From: Aureibaculum marinum
GTDB taxonomy: Bacteria > Bacteroidota > Bacteroidia > Flavobacteriales > Flavobacteriaceae
Length of the DNA stretch: 64,000 bases
Assembly: GCF_003813905.1 (NCBI RefSeq)
Contig: NZ_RPFJ01000098.1
Coordinates: 35,322-99,321, forward strand
Direction: 5' to 3'
Shown: one piece after another, positions 8,734 to 17,352 of the stretch
Position numbering within the stretch: position 1 is the first letter of the stretch
How the letters are laid out: each line of letters starts with the position of its first letter
Notes under the pieces: model-generated
Told to the model about the DNA's origin: nothing
Databases searched by the model: none
What the model saw: the letters and a program-made list of their open reading frames with translations, nothing else
Made by a program: the position numbers and the translations under genes

Positions 8734-8748
8734 CGCAACTTTGTTGCA
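8734..8748. promoter_or_regulatory. Zur-like operator, box 2
   Basis: CGCAACTTTGTTGCA. Only one mismatch to the palindrome TGCAAC-N3-GTTGCA. It sits 16 bases before the ATG of the rightward remnant reading frame, as expected for control of a divergently transcribed metal-transport gene. Confidence 0.55.
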
Positions 8749-8764
8749 TTAACAGTGTGGTTTT

Positions 8765-8914
8765 ATGATAAAATTACAAGACGTTAGTAAATCTTTTAAA
8801 GCTAACCTAGCAGTTACAAATTTTAACTATATTCTTACGGAATCTAGAGGAGAATTAATAGAATCTAGAGTACTATTCTATAAATTTTTAAATTACTTAA
8901 ATATAATATTATAA
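8765..8914 (+). pseudogene. Remnant of an ABC transporter ATP-binding gene (N-terminus only)
   Basis: A 49-codon frame starting MIKLQDVSKSFKANLAV, which is the classic start of an ABC-ATPase (first strand plus A-loop region). The homology fades after about 32 residues (RGELIESR), just before where Walker A should appear, and no Walker A, signature or Walker B follows. A 10-base direct repeat GAATCTAGAG (8840-8849 and 8861-8870) lies where homology ends, consistent with a deletion scar. It is preceded by Zur-like box 2. It could instead be a genuine small protein, but its resemblance favours decay. Confidence 0.5.
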
Positions 8915-8916
8915 TA

Positions 8917-9666
8917 ATGAAATTATTACATCTGTTTTGTTTTCTACTTTTAGTAACATCATGTAAAAAAACGAATCCAAATATTACAAAAATTACGGCA
9001 AAAAACATTGCCATTGACAGTACCATTCAATCTTCTGTAAAAATAGACAGTATTGTAGCTCCTTATAAAGAAAAATTAATCAGAGAAATGGAAACTACAT
9101 TAACCTATACGCCAAAAGATTTAACTAAAGAAAGCATTGCTATGCAAACTACTTTAGGTAATTTAATGGCTGATTTATGTTTTGAAATGGCTAGCCCTAT
9201 TTATAAAAAGGAAACAAATACTTCTATTGATTTTTCTATGTTTAATTATGGAGGAATTCGTACTACAATTGCTTCAGGAAAGGTAACTAAAGGAGATGCT
9301 TTTAAGTTAATGCCCTTTGAAAATGAACTTGTAGTTGTTACCATTACGGGAGATAAAATAGAAGCATTAATCAATTACTTTATTGAAAGTAAAACAGCAC
9401 ACCCCTTGTCAAAAAATATTGAATTCACATTAAAAGAAAACAAGTATTCTTTAAAAATTAATGGAAAGAATTTTGATAACAATGCGACATACAATGTATT
9501 AACATCAGACTTTTTACAAAGTGGTGGAGATAAAATGAAATTCTTTCAAAGTCCAGAAAAACTAGTGAAATTTAATTATAAAGTAAGAGATGCTATCATC
9601 GATTATTTTATAAAAGTGGATACATTAACAGCTGTGATAGATAATCGTGTAACAATTGAAGACTAA
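8917..9666 (+). CDS. 5'-nucleotidase C-terminal domain lipoprotein
   Basis: A 249-residue lipoprotein (signal peptide ending LLVTSC, Cys about residue 16). The body is a 5'-nucleotidase C-terminal, substrate-recognition domain: SIAMQTTLGNLMADL near residue 87, FNYGGIRTTIASG, and KLMPFENELVVVTITGDKIEAL. The catalytic metallophosphatase half is not here but in the next gene, whose ATG overlaps this stop by one base. Together they reconstitute a two-domain UshA-like nucleotidase, split and in reversed order. It probably acts in the periplasm or on the outer membrane in nucleotide scavenging. Confidence 0.88.
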   Translation: MKLLHLFCFLLLVTSCKKTNPNITKITAKNIAIDSTIQSSVKIDSIVAPYKEKLIREMETTLTYTPKDLTKESIAMQTTLGNLMADLCFEMASPIYKKETNTSIDFSMFNYGGIRTTIASGKVTKGDAFKLMPFENELVVVTITGDKIEALINYFIESKTAHPLSKNIEFTLKENKYSLKINGKNFDNNATYNVLTSDFLQSGGDKMKFFQSPEKLVKFNYKVRDAIIDYFIKVDTLTAVIDNRVTIED

Positions 9667-10580
9667 TGGAAAGAAGAAATTTTATAAAACAAGTAGGTGG
9701 TTTTTCAACACTTGCAATGGTGGGAGGTTTAACATTACCTTCATTTATTGGAAATCAAAAACGCCATATAACTATATTGCATACTAACGATACTCACAGT
9801 CATATAGAACCTTTTAAACCTAATCATAATAGATATGCTAATAGAGGAGGAGTGGCAAGAAGAGCTACTTTAATTGAACAAATACGGAAGGAAAATAGTA
9901 ACACATTGTTATTGGATGCAGGAGATATTTTCCAAGGGACACCATATTTTAATTATTATGAAGGTGAGCTTGAGTTTAAACTTATGAGTATGCTAAAATA
10001 TGATGTAGCAACTATTGGCAATCATGATTTTGATAATTCTATAGATGGCTTATTTAAACAATTGCCCAATGCAAATTTTGATTTTGTTTCTGCTAATTAC
10101 GATTTTAGAAATACGGTTTTGGATACACATGTAAAACCCTACAAAATTATTTTTAAAGATGGAATTAAAATTGGAATTTTTGGATTGGGTATTGAGTTGG
10201 ATGGTTTAGTGGATAAAAGAATGTACAAAGAAACCAAGTATTTAGATCCCATTGAAATAACAAAAGATATAACCAATAGGCTTAAAAATGAAGAACGGTG
10301 TGATTTGATTATCTGTTTGTCACATTTAGGCTATTATTATAAAAATAATCCTAATAAAATTTCTGATTTAAATTTAGCTAAGATTACAAATAATATTGAT
10401 TTAATTATTGGAGGTCATACGCATACTTTTTTACCTAAACCTACCATTGTAAAAAATTTAGATGGAAAAAATATGCTTGTAAATCAAGTTGGTGCTTATG
10501 GTTTAAACTTAGGTAGAATTGATTTTTATTTTGATGAACAGAATAATAAAACATCAGAAGGAACAACTATTTTAGTGTAA
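9666..10580 (+). CDS. 5'-nucleotidase metallophosphatase domain, Tat-exported
   Basis: A 304-residue calcineurin-like phosphatase. The N-terminus ERRNFIKQVGGFSTLAM is a twin-arginine signal. Metal-site motifs follow in order: HTNDTHSHIEPF, LLDAGDIFQGTPY, ATIGNHDFDN and LIIGGHTHTFL. This is the catalytic half of a 5'-nucleotidase/UshA enzyme, releasing phosphate from nucleotides outside the cytoplasm. The nucleotide-binding C-terminal domain is supplied by the preceding gene. tatC for its export lies about 5 kb downstream. Length fits the N-terminal domain alone. Confidence 0.9.
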   Translation: MERRNFIKQVGGFSTLAMVGGLTLPSFIGNQKRHITILHTNDTHSHIEPFKPNHNRYANRGGVARRATLIEQIRKENSNTLLLDAGDIFQGTPYFNYYEGELEFKLMSMLKYDVATIGNHDFDNSIDGLFKQLPNANFDFVSANYDFRNTVLDTHVKPYKIIFKDGIKIGIFGLGIELDGLVDKRMYKETKYLDPIEITKDITNRLKNEERCDLIICLSHLGYYYKNNPNKISDLNLAKITNNIDLIIGGHTHTFLPKPTIVKNLDGKNMLVNQVGAYGLNLGRIDFYFDEQNNKTSEGTTILV

Positions 10581-10679
10581 TTACCTAATAATTAATGTGT
10601 AATGTGAACTGTGATAAAATATAAAGCTGAATAGGTATTATTAATTTATAATGTGAACATACACCTAAATTCAATTCAT

Positions 10680-10687
10680 TACTTTTG
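10680..10687 (+). promoter_or_regulatory. Bacteroidota -7 element
   Basis: TACTTTTG matches TAnnTTTG, 17 bases before the methyltransferase ATG. No convincing -33 element is seen. Confidence 0.4.
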
Positions 10688-10704
10688 CATTTTTAACTAG
10701 TAAA

Positions 10705-11430
10705 ATGAAAAAAACAGAGTGGTTTAAAGATTGGTTTGACACAAAATATTATCATATTTTGTATCAAGATAGAAATTATGATGAGGCTCAAATGTTTATG
10801 CAGCATCTCATTTCATTTCTTAAGCTTGAAAAAAATAGTAAAATTCTTGATTTACCTTGTGGTAGAGGAAGACATTCTGTGTTTTTAAGCCAATTAGGGT
10901 ATCAAGTTGTAGGGGCTGATCTTTCAGAAAATAATATAACCTTTGCCAAACAATTTGAAAGTGAAAACTTACAATTTAAGGTGCATGATATGAGAAATCC
11001 TTTTCAAACAAAATTTGATGCTATATTCAATTTGTTTACGAGCTTCGGTTATTTTAATGATGATGAAACTAATATTCAAGTACTGCAAAATTTAAAAGAT
11101 GGGCTGAAAGAAAATGGAGTATTGGTTATAGATTTTATGAATGTTAATTTTGTTAAAAAATCAATTGTTAGTGAAGAGATTATAACAAAAAACGATATTG
11201 ATTTTCATATAAGTAGAGAAGTAGATGGAAATGCTATTGTGAAAAATATTCGTTTTTTTGCTGATGGGAGAGAACATTTTTATACTGAGAATATAAAGTT
11301 TTTACCTTTAGAAACACTTAAAAAATATTTTAGAGCGGTAGGGTTAAAATTAAAGCATACTTTTGGCTCTTATTTACTAGATGATTTTAATATTGATAAT
11401 TCTAGTCGTCTAATCTTAATTTTAGAATGA
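10705..11430 (+). CDS. Class I SAM-dependent methyltransferase
   Basis: A 241-residue methyltransferase with the SAM-binding motif ILDLPCGRGRHSVFLSQLGY near residue 50, followed by VVGADLS and the post-motif block FDAIFNLFTSFGYF. The Methyltransf_25-like architecture does not reveal its substrate; a small molecule or tRNA are both possible. The last four bases overlap the next start (ATGA), so it is coupled to the ZIP transporter gene. The N-terminal WFKDWFDTKYYHILY segment is common to this flavobacterial family. Confidence 0.82.
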   Translation: MKKTEWFKDWFDTKYYHILYQDRNYDEAQMFMQHLISFLKLEKNSKILDLPCGRGRHSVFLSQLGYQVVGADLSENNITFAKQFESENLQFKVHDMRNPFQTKFDAIFNLFTSFGYFNDDETNIQVLQNLKDGLKENGVLVIDFMNVNFVKKSIVSEEIITKNDIDFHISREVDGNAIVKNIRFFADGREHFYTENIKFLPLETLKKYFRAVGLKLKHTFGSYLLDDFNIDNSSRLILILE

Positions 11431-12128
11431 ATTTTGTTGCTTTAATATTGTCTGTTTTTGTTGGTGTACTTATTGTAGTTGTGGTTAAACCTAATGCTAA
11501 GATTATTCAACTTTTTCTTTCTTTTAGTGGTGCGTATTTGTTGTCTATTACGGTATTACATTTATTGCCAGAAGTATTTACATCTCATAAAAAAAATGTA
11601 GGTGTTTATATTTTAATTGGTATTTTAGTTCAAACGATACTAGAATATTTTTCTAAAGGAGCAGAACACGGTCATATACATTCTAATAATCATTCACATA
11701 TTAAAGAAGTACCATGGCTATTGTTTTTGAGCTTATCAATACATGCTTTTTTAGAAGGAATACCATTACACATTGCAAAAGATAATTTATTACTTTGGGC
11801 TATAGTAATTCATAAAATACCAGTATCAGTAGTGCTTTTTGTGTTTTTAATACAATCAAATTTATCAAAATCATTAATTTATATATTCATAATTGTTTTT
11901 GCTTTAATGAGTCCTTTAGGACTTTTATTTAGTGATAATATTTCGTTTTTTGAAAATTATCATACAGAAATTACAGGAATAATTATTGGAGTTTTTCTAC
12001 ATATAGCAACTGCAATATTGTTTGAAAGTTCTCAAAATCACAAATTTAATATCAGAAAATTTATTGCTGTTTTACTAGGTTTTGCTATAGCTTTTTTAGG
12101 AACTCAACTAGGAGGACATGTTCATTAA
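11427..12128 (+). CDS. ZIP-family metal transporter
   Basis: A 233-residue membrane protein with about eight helices. ZIP features are the conserved helix-4 HAFLEGIPLHIA, the helix-5 metal-site segment VIHKIPVSVVL, and a histidine-rich cytoplasmic loop (HGHIHSNNHSHIKE) between helices 3 and 4. A second histidine pair is in the last helices (GVFLHIATAILFE). It moves zinc or other divalent metals. It is translationally coupled to the preceding methyltransferase. The Zur-like regulator is about 3 kb upstream, but no matching operator was found directly in front of this pair. Confidence 0.88.
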   Translation: MNFVALILSVFVGVLIVVVVKPNAKIIQLFLSFSGAYLLSITVLHLLPEVFTSHKKNVGVYILIGILVQTILEYFSKGAEHGHIHSNNHSHIKEVPWLLFLSLSIHAFLEGIPLHIAKDNLLLWAIVIHKIPVSVVLFVFLIQSNLSKSLIYIFIIVFALMSPLGLLFSDNISFFENYHTEITGIIIGVFLHIATAILFESSQNHKFNIRKFIAVLLGFAIAFLGTQLGGHVH

Positions 12129-12193
12129 ATTTAGTACTTGTTATTAGGTTAATGTAAATTCAGAAGTTTATTTACTATTACGTTGAAGTGATA

Positions 12194-12300
12194 AATTGGT
12201 TTAACAACAAAAAATAAACAACTTACAAAATTCCATTTTTTAAGTTTACAGCAAACTGACTCTAAACCAATTATGGAGTATTTTTTTTGTAAGTTGTTTA
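12194..12300. repeat. Interlaced pair of inverted repeats between zip and recQ
   Basis: Two perfect inverted repeats interlock in the order A-B-A'-B'. Arm A is AATTGGTTTA (12194-12203) with A' at 12263-12272. Arm B is TAAACAACTTACAAAA (12215-12230) with B' at 12285-12300, which begins within a T run. The flanking genes converge, so one function could be a bidirectional terminator. The interlocked order would allow either of two long-loop hairpins or a pseudoknot. The 227-base gap holds no gene. Confidence 0.75.
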
Positions 12301-12355
12301 CAGAAAGTTAATTAGTTAGTTGAGTTATTACATTTTTAGAATGTATATTATTTTA

Positions 12356-14548
12356 TTAATTTGCTACTTCACTAATAAATTTAATTCGCATTAAGCGTAA
12401 TTCTTCTTCGTCATAATCACCATCAAATTCATCAAGAGCATCTTGAATTTTATCAGTTTCAGCTTCCATAAAATAATCGTGTATTTCTTCTTGTTGTTCT
12501 TCATCTAACAAGTCGTCAATACTATAATTAATATTAATTTTAGTACCTGAATACACAATGCGTTCCATTTCTTTGGTAAGCTCTAGCATGGTTAATCCTT
12601 TTGATTTTGCTATATCAATTAAAGGTAATTTTCTATCTGTATTCTGAATGATAAACAGTTTTAAGGCTGAGTTAACCCCTGTTGTTTTTACAATAAGATC
12701 GTCAGGTCTAGTGATATCATTATCTTCTACATATTGTTTTATTAGTTCTACAAACTCTTTGCCATATTTTTTTGCTTTTCCATCTCCAACGCCATGTACA
12801 TTTGACAACTCTTCAATTGTTATTGGATACTTTATGGTCATATCTTCTAAAGAAGGATCTTGAAAAACGGCAAAAGGAGGTACATTTTTTCTTTTACCTA
12901 CTTTTTTTCTCAACTCTTTTAACATGGTCATCAGTTGTTGATCAACACCGCCACCAGAAGCTTTTCCATTTGTAATAATTGAAGTGTCATTATCATCATT
13001 ATAAACATGGTCTTCAGACATCATAAAAGAGGTTGGGTTTTCAATAAAATCCAAACCTTTCTTTGGTAATTTTAATACACCATATTGTTCAATTTCTTTG
13101 GTAATATATCCAGCTACTAAAACTTGACGAATTAATGCCATCCAAAATGCTGCATCTTTATTTTTACCAATTCCAAAATAGGCTTGTTCATCAGTTCTTC
13201 GAGATTTTAATAACGCATTAGATTTTCCAATTAAGGTGTTAACTATCTCTTTAGATTTATATTCTTCTTTGGTGTCTCTGATTATTTCAAGTAATATTTT
13301 AACTTCATTTTTAGCTTCTACTTTCTTTTTCGGATTTCTAACATTGTCATCCATATCCGCTCCTTCACCATTTACTTCGTCAAATTCTTCACCAAAATAG
13401 TGCAATAGAAACTTTCTTCTAGACATCGAAGTTTCGGCATAAGAAACAACCTCTTGGAGTAGTGCATGTCCTATTTCTTGCTCTGCAACAGGTTTCCCAG
13501 ACAAGAATTTTTCTAATTTTTCTATGTCTTTATAGGAGTAAAAAGCTAAACAATGTCCTTCACCGCCATCTCTACCACCTCTACCAGTTTCTTGATAATA
13601 ACTTTCTAAACTTTTAGGTATGTCATGGTGTATCACAAAACGAACATCAGGCTTGTCTATTCCCATTCCAAATGCAATAGTAGCAACAACAACATCAACA
13701 TCTTCCATTAAAAACATATCTTGATGTTTAGCTCTAGTTTTACCATCTAATCCAGCATGATATGGTAAAGCTTTGATTCCATTTACTTGTAAAACTTGTG
13801 CAATTTCCTCAACTTTTTTTCTACTTAAGCAATAAATAATACCAGATTTGTCTTTAAAACGTCTAACAAACCTAATAATGTCTTTTTCAACATCTTTTGT
13901 TTTAGGTCTTACTTCATAAAATAAATTAGGTCTATTAAAAGAAGCTTTATAAGTTGTAGCGTTGGTAATGCCCAAATTCTTTAAAATATCTTCTTGTACT
14001 TTAGGAGTTGCAGTAGCAGTTAATCCTATAATAGGTACATTATCAATCCGCTTTATAATATTTTTTAAATTTCTATATTCTGGTCTAAAGTCATGTCCCC
14101 ATTCAGAAATACAATGTGCTTCGTCAATAGCAACAAAAGAGATTTTTTGAGTTTTAAGGAAGTCAATATATTCTTCTTTTGTTAAAGATTCTGGGGCTAC
14201 ATATAGTAGCTTTGTAACACCTCTTTTAATATCGTTCATTACTCTAGCAACATCTCCTTTGTTTAAAGAAGAATTAAGTACATGAGCAATTCCTTCATCT
14301 TCAGAAATACCTCTAATAGCATCAACTTGATTTTTCATCAAAGCTATTAATGGCGAAACAACAATGGCTGTACCTTCTTGAATTAAAGCAGGGAGCTGAT
14401 AACATAAAGATTTTCCTCCTCCTGTAGGCATAATAACAAAGACATCTTCTTTATTAATTATACTTTTTATAACATCTTCTTGTAATCCTTTAAATTTTGA
14501 AAAACCAAAATATTGTTTTAATGCGTCGTGTAAGTTTAAATTTGTCAC
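12356..14548 (-). CDS. recQ: ATP-dependent DNA helicase RecQ, zinc-site-less type
   Basis: A 730-residue RecQ. Walker A PTGGGKS (41-47), DEAH box (142-145), and the QETGRGGRDG arginine-finger motif (about 319-328) are intact. A winged-helix RQC region and an HRDC domain follow (IEELSNVHGVGDGKAKKYG), then an acidic C-terminal tail rich in D and E. The RQC zinc module is degenerate: the positions of the four cysteines are Ser376, Ala397, Asp400 and Val403, although the flanking RRKFLLHYFGEEF and N-P are kept. It unwinds DNA in recombination and fork repair. It is divergent from kpsF. Confidence 0.95.
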   Translation of the reverse strand: MTNLNLHDALKQYFGFSKFKGLQEDVIKSIINKEDVFVIMPTGGGKSLCYQLPALIQEGTAIVVSPLIALMKNQVDAIRGISEDEGIAHVLNSSLNKGDVARVMNDIKRGVTKLLYVAPESLTKEEYIDFLKTQKISFVAIDEAHCISEWGHDFRPEYRNLKNIIKRIDNVPIIGLTATATPKVQEDILKNLGITNATTYKASFNRPNLFYEVRPKTKDVEKDIIRFVRRFKDKSGIIYCLSRKKVEEIAQVLQVNGIKALPYHAGLDGKTRAKHQDMFLMEDVDVVVATIAFGMGIDKPDVRFVIHHDIPKSLESYYQETGRGGRDGGEGHCLAFYSYKDIEKLEKFLSGKPVAEQEIGHALLQEVVSYAETSMSRRKFLLHYFGEEFDEVNGEGADMDDNVRNPKKKVEAKNEVKILLEIIRDTKEEYKSKEIVNTLIGKSNALLKSRRTDEQAYFGIGKNKDAAFWMALIRQVLVAGYITKEIEQYGVLKLPKKGLDFIENPTSFMMSEDHVYNDDNDTSIITNGKASGGGVDQQLMTMLKELRKKVGKRKNVPPFAVFQDPSLEDMTIKYPITIEELSNVHGVGDGKAKKYGKEFVELIKQYVEDNDITRPDDLIVKTTGVNSALKLFIIQNTDRKLPLIDIAKSKGLTMLELTKEMERIVYSGTKININYSIDDLLDEEQQEEIHDYFMEAETDKIQDALDEFDGDYDEEELRLMRIKFISEVAN

Positions 14549-14630
14549 TCTTATTATTATTTATCTATAATTTTAGATACATTTGCAACTAAAGATACTA
14601 CTTTATTTTTTAATATAAATAATTCTTAAT

Positions 14631-15596
14631 TTGAACACTAAAAAAGACATTTTAGCGATTGCCAAAGATAGCATAACTATCGAAAGTAAGGCGATAGCGA
14701 ATTTAATAAAATTTTTGAATAAAGATTTCGAAAATGCAGTTAAATTTATACTAAAATCAAAAGGACGTGTAATTGTAACAGGAATTGGCAAAAGTGCCAA
14801 TATTGCATCAAAGGTTGTAGCAACTTTAAACTCGACGGGTACACCAGCAATATTTATGCATGCTGCTGATGCTATTCATGGTGATTTAGGTATAGTACAA
14901 AAGGATGATGTTGTAATCTGTATTTCTAAAAGTGGAAATACTCCAGAAATTAAAGTATTACTTCCTTTAATTAAAGACTCAAAAAATAAAATTATTGCTA
15001 TAACTGGTAACAAAGATTCCTATTTAGCTAATAAAGCAGATTTTGTAATTAATTCGTATGTAGAGCAAGAGGCTTGTCCTAATAATTTGGCTCCAACAAC
15101 TAGTACCACAGCACAACTAGTGTTGGGTGATGCTTTAGCGATTTGTTTGTTAGAAATGAAAGATTTTACTAGCAAAGATTTTGCAAAATACCATCCAGGA
15201 GGTACTTTAGGGAAAAGACTATATCTTAGAGTGGCAGATTTAATTGAGAAAAATACAAAACCCGCAGTTGCCCCAGAAGATTCTATTACTAATGTAATAA
15301 TAGAAATATCTGAAAAGAGATTAGGAGCTACAGCGGTTATCAAAAATCATGAAGTTGTTGGTATTATTACAGATGGAGATATAAGACGTATGCTCAAAAA
15401 CAATGACAATTTTACTCAATTGTCAGCTAAAGATATTATGGGTAAAAATCCTAAAGTTATAACTTCTGAAGCTATGGCAATTGAAGCGTTAGATATTATG
15501 GAAAGTAATAATATTACACAATTATTAGTTGTAGATGATAATAGTTATATGGGAGTAGTACATTTACATGATTTAATAAAAGAAGGCATAATTTAA
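14631..15596 (+). CDS. kdsD: Arabinose-5-phosphate isomerase, KpsF/KdsD type
   Basis: A 321-residue protein with an SIS sugar-isomerase domain (GRVIVTGIGKSANIASKVVA, ICISKSGNTPE, and EQEACPNNLAPTTSTTAQL) and two C-terminal CBS domains (about 205-320). It converts ribulose-5-phosphate to arabinose-5-phosphate for KDO in lipopolysaccharide. The start is TTG at 14631; no in-frame ATG lies at a better position. The next gene tatC starts one base after the stop. A capsule-specific KpsF role is possible, but the solitary, housekeeping context favours LPS. Confidence 0.92.
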   Translation: MNTKKDILAIAKDSITIESKAIANLIKFLNKDFENAVKFILKSKGRVIVTGIGKSANIASKVVATLNSTGTPAIFMHAADAIHGDLGIVQKDDVVICISKSGNTPEIKVLLPLIKDSKNKIIAITGNKDSYLANKADFVINSYVEQEACPNNLAPTTSTTAQLVLGDALAICLLEMKDFTSKDFAKYHPGGTLGKRLYLRVADLIEKNTKPAVAPEDSITNVIIEISEKRLGATAVIKNHEVVGIITDGDIRRMLKNNDNFTQLSAKDIMGKNPKVITSEAMAIEALDIMESNNITQLLVVDDNSYMGVVHLHDLIKEGII

Positions 15597-15597
15597 T

Positions 15598-16425
15598 ATG
15601 GCAAAAAAGAAGTCTAAAGAAGAAAAAGAAATGTCCTTTTTAGATCATCTTGAAGTATTAAGGTGGACTTTAGTACGTTCTACTTTGGCTATACTTATAA
15701 TGAGTTCAGTAGCTTTTTTAATGAAGTCATTTATATTCGAAAAAATAATTTTACTCCCAAAAGATCCACAATTTTATACTTATAAATTTTTGTGTAATCT
15801 ATCTCAAAAGTTTGGTACAGAAGGATTGTGTATTGATGAAATTCCATTTTTGGTTCAAAGTAGAACCATGGCAGGTCAATTTTCGGCTCATATTTGGACT
15901 TCTATTACTGTTGGCTTTATTGCAGCTTTTCCTTTTATTTTATGGGAGATTTGGAAATTTATTAAACCTGCACTTTATGCTAGTGAAAGAAAATACGCAA
16001 GAAGTTTTATTATTATTTCTTCTCTTTTATTTTTCTTCGGTGTTTTGTTTGGTTATTTTTTACTTACTCCATTATCTGTAAATTTTTTAGGTTCTTATCG
16101 AGTGGCAGATGAAGTAAATAACAATATTGATTTAAATTCATATATTGGATTGTTAAGAGCATCTGTATTGGCATCAGGTTTAATTTTTGAAATGCCAATC
16201 ATTATCTTTTTTTTAGCTAAAATGGGCTTAGTAACACCAGAATTTTTGAAAAAATATAGAAAATATGCTATTGTTGTATTACTACTTTTAGCTGCAATTA
16301 TTACACCGCCAGATGTAATTAGTCAATTTATAGTAGCTATACCTATGGCAATTTTATATGAATTAAGTATTATTATTGCTACCGTAATTGCTAGAAAAGA
16401 GAAAAAACGTGCTGCAAAGGCATAA
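15598..16425 (+). CDS. tatC: Sec-independent protein translocase TatC
   Basis: A 275-residue membrane protein with six helices. Signatures are the N-terminal MSFLDHLEVLRWTLVRS, the periplasmic-loop and helix region FPFILWEIWKFIKPALYASERK, and EMPIIIFFLAKMGLVTP. TatC recognises twin-arginine signals such as that of the 5'-nucleotidase at 9666. No tatA/B is in the window. It begins one base after kdsD, forming a two-gene operon. The region between it and lptB (174 bases) has no gene. Confidence 0.95.
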   Translation: MAKKKSKEEKEMSFLDHLEVLRWTLVRSTLAILIMSSVAFLMKSFIFEKIILLPKDPQFYTYKFLCNLSQKFGTEGLCIDEIPFLVQSRTMAGQFSAHIWTSITVGFIAAFPFILWEIWKFIKPALYASERKYARSFIIISSLLFFFGVLFGYFLLTPLSVNFLGSYRVADEVNNNIDLNSYIGLLRASVLASGLIFEMPIIIFFLAKMGLVTPEFLKKYRKYAIVVLLLLAAIITPPDVISQFIVAIPMAILYELSIIIATVIARKEKKRAAKA

Positions 16426-16599
16426 TAAAATTAGTTACTTTTACAGGTACATAAGTTTTATAGTTCAAAAATATTTCTTAAAAATGTTATTTTTAATTTC
16501 ATTTTAGAGAACAATAAATTGAAAATAAAAGTGTAAGTACCATCCTTTATTTTAAAGGAAGTTATACACGTTAAATATAAAAATTGTTAATCGAAGCTA

Positions 16600-17349
16600 A
16601 TGATTTTAAGAGCAGATAATATTGTAAAAATATATGGTAGTAGAAAAGTAGTAAAAGGAATTTCACTACAAGTAGAACAAGGTGAAATTATTGGGCTTTT
16701 AGGGCCTAATGGAGCAGGAAAAACTACTTCTTTCTATATGATTGTTGGTATGATAAAGCCTAACGACGGTAAAATATTTTTAGACAATCAAGATATTACA
16801 GATGATTCAATGTACAAGAGAGCTCAAAAAGGAGTAGGCTATTTGGCTCAAGAAGCTTCTGTATTTAGAAAACTATCTGTAGAAGATAACATACTTTCAG
16901 TATTACAATTTACAAACCTTTCAAAAAAACAACAAAAAGAAAAGTTAGAATCATTAATAGATGAATTTAGTTTAGGTCATGTAAGAAAAAATAGAGGAGA
17001 TTTATTGTCAGGAGGTGAGCGTAGAAGGACTGAAATTGCACGAGCATTGGCTTCTGATCCTAATTTTATTTTATTAGATGAGCCATTTGCGGGAGTTGAT
17101 CCAATTGCGGTTGAAGATATTCAAAGTATTGTTTCTCATCTAAAAGATAGAAATATAGGAATTTTAATTACAGACCATAATGTACAAGAAACTCTGGCCA
17201 TTACAGATAAAACATATTTAATGTTCGAAGGTGGTATTTTAAAAGAAGGTACACCACAAGAATTAGCTGAAGATGAGATGGTAAGAAAAGTTTATTTAGG
17301 AGAGAGCTTTCAACTAAAAAAAGCCAGACAAAACTTAAAAAAAACTTAA
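16600..17349 (+). CDS. lptB: LPS export ABC transporter ATP-binding protein LptB
   Basis: A 249-residue ABC ATPase. Walker A is GPNGAGKTT (about 34-42), the Q-loop region is GYLAQEASVF, the signature is LLSGGERRRTE, and Walker B is FILLDEPFAGVDP. The wording GYLAQEASVFRKLSVEDNI and LSGGERRR-EIARAL are specific to LptB. It powers extraction of LPS from the inner membrane together with LptFG (not here). The start ATG lies 174 bases after tatC. It is followed three bases on by a gene of unknown function. Confidence 0.95.
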   Translation: MILRADNIVKIYGSRKVVKGISLQVEQGEIIGLLGPNGAGKTTSFYMIVGMIKPNDGKIFLDNQDITDDSMYKRAQKGVGYLAQEASVFRKLSVEDNILSVLQFTNLSKKQQKEKLESLIDEFSLGHVRKNRGDLLSGGERRRTEIARALASDPNFILLDEPFAGVDPIAVEDIQSIVSHLKDRNIGILITDHNVQETLAITDKTYLMFEGGILKEGTPQELAEDEMVRKVYLGESFQLKKARQNLKKT

Positions 17350-17352
17350 GTA

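Noticed and set aside
16426..16599. Intergenic region between tatC and lptB searched for a small gene or riboswitch
   Set aside because: Only a small A/T hairpin (CCTTTA/TAAAGG) is seen, with no frame or motif to support a feature.
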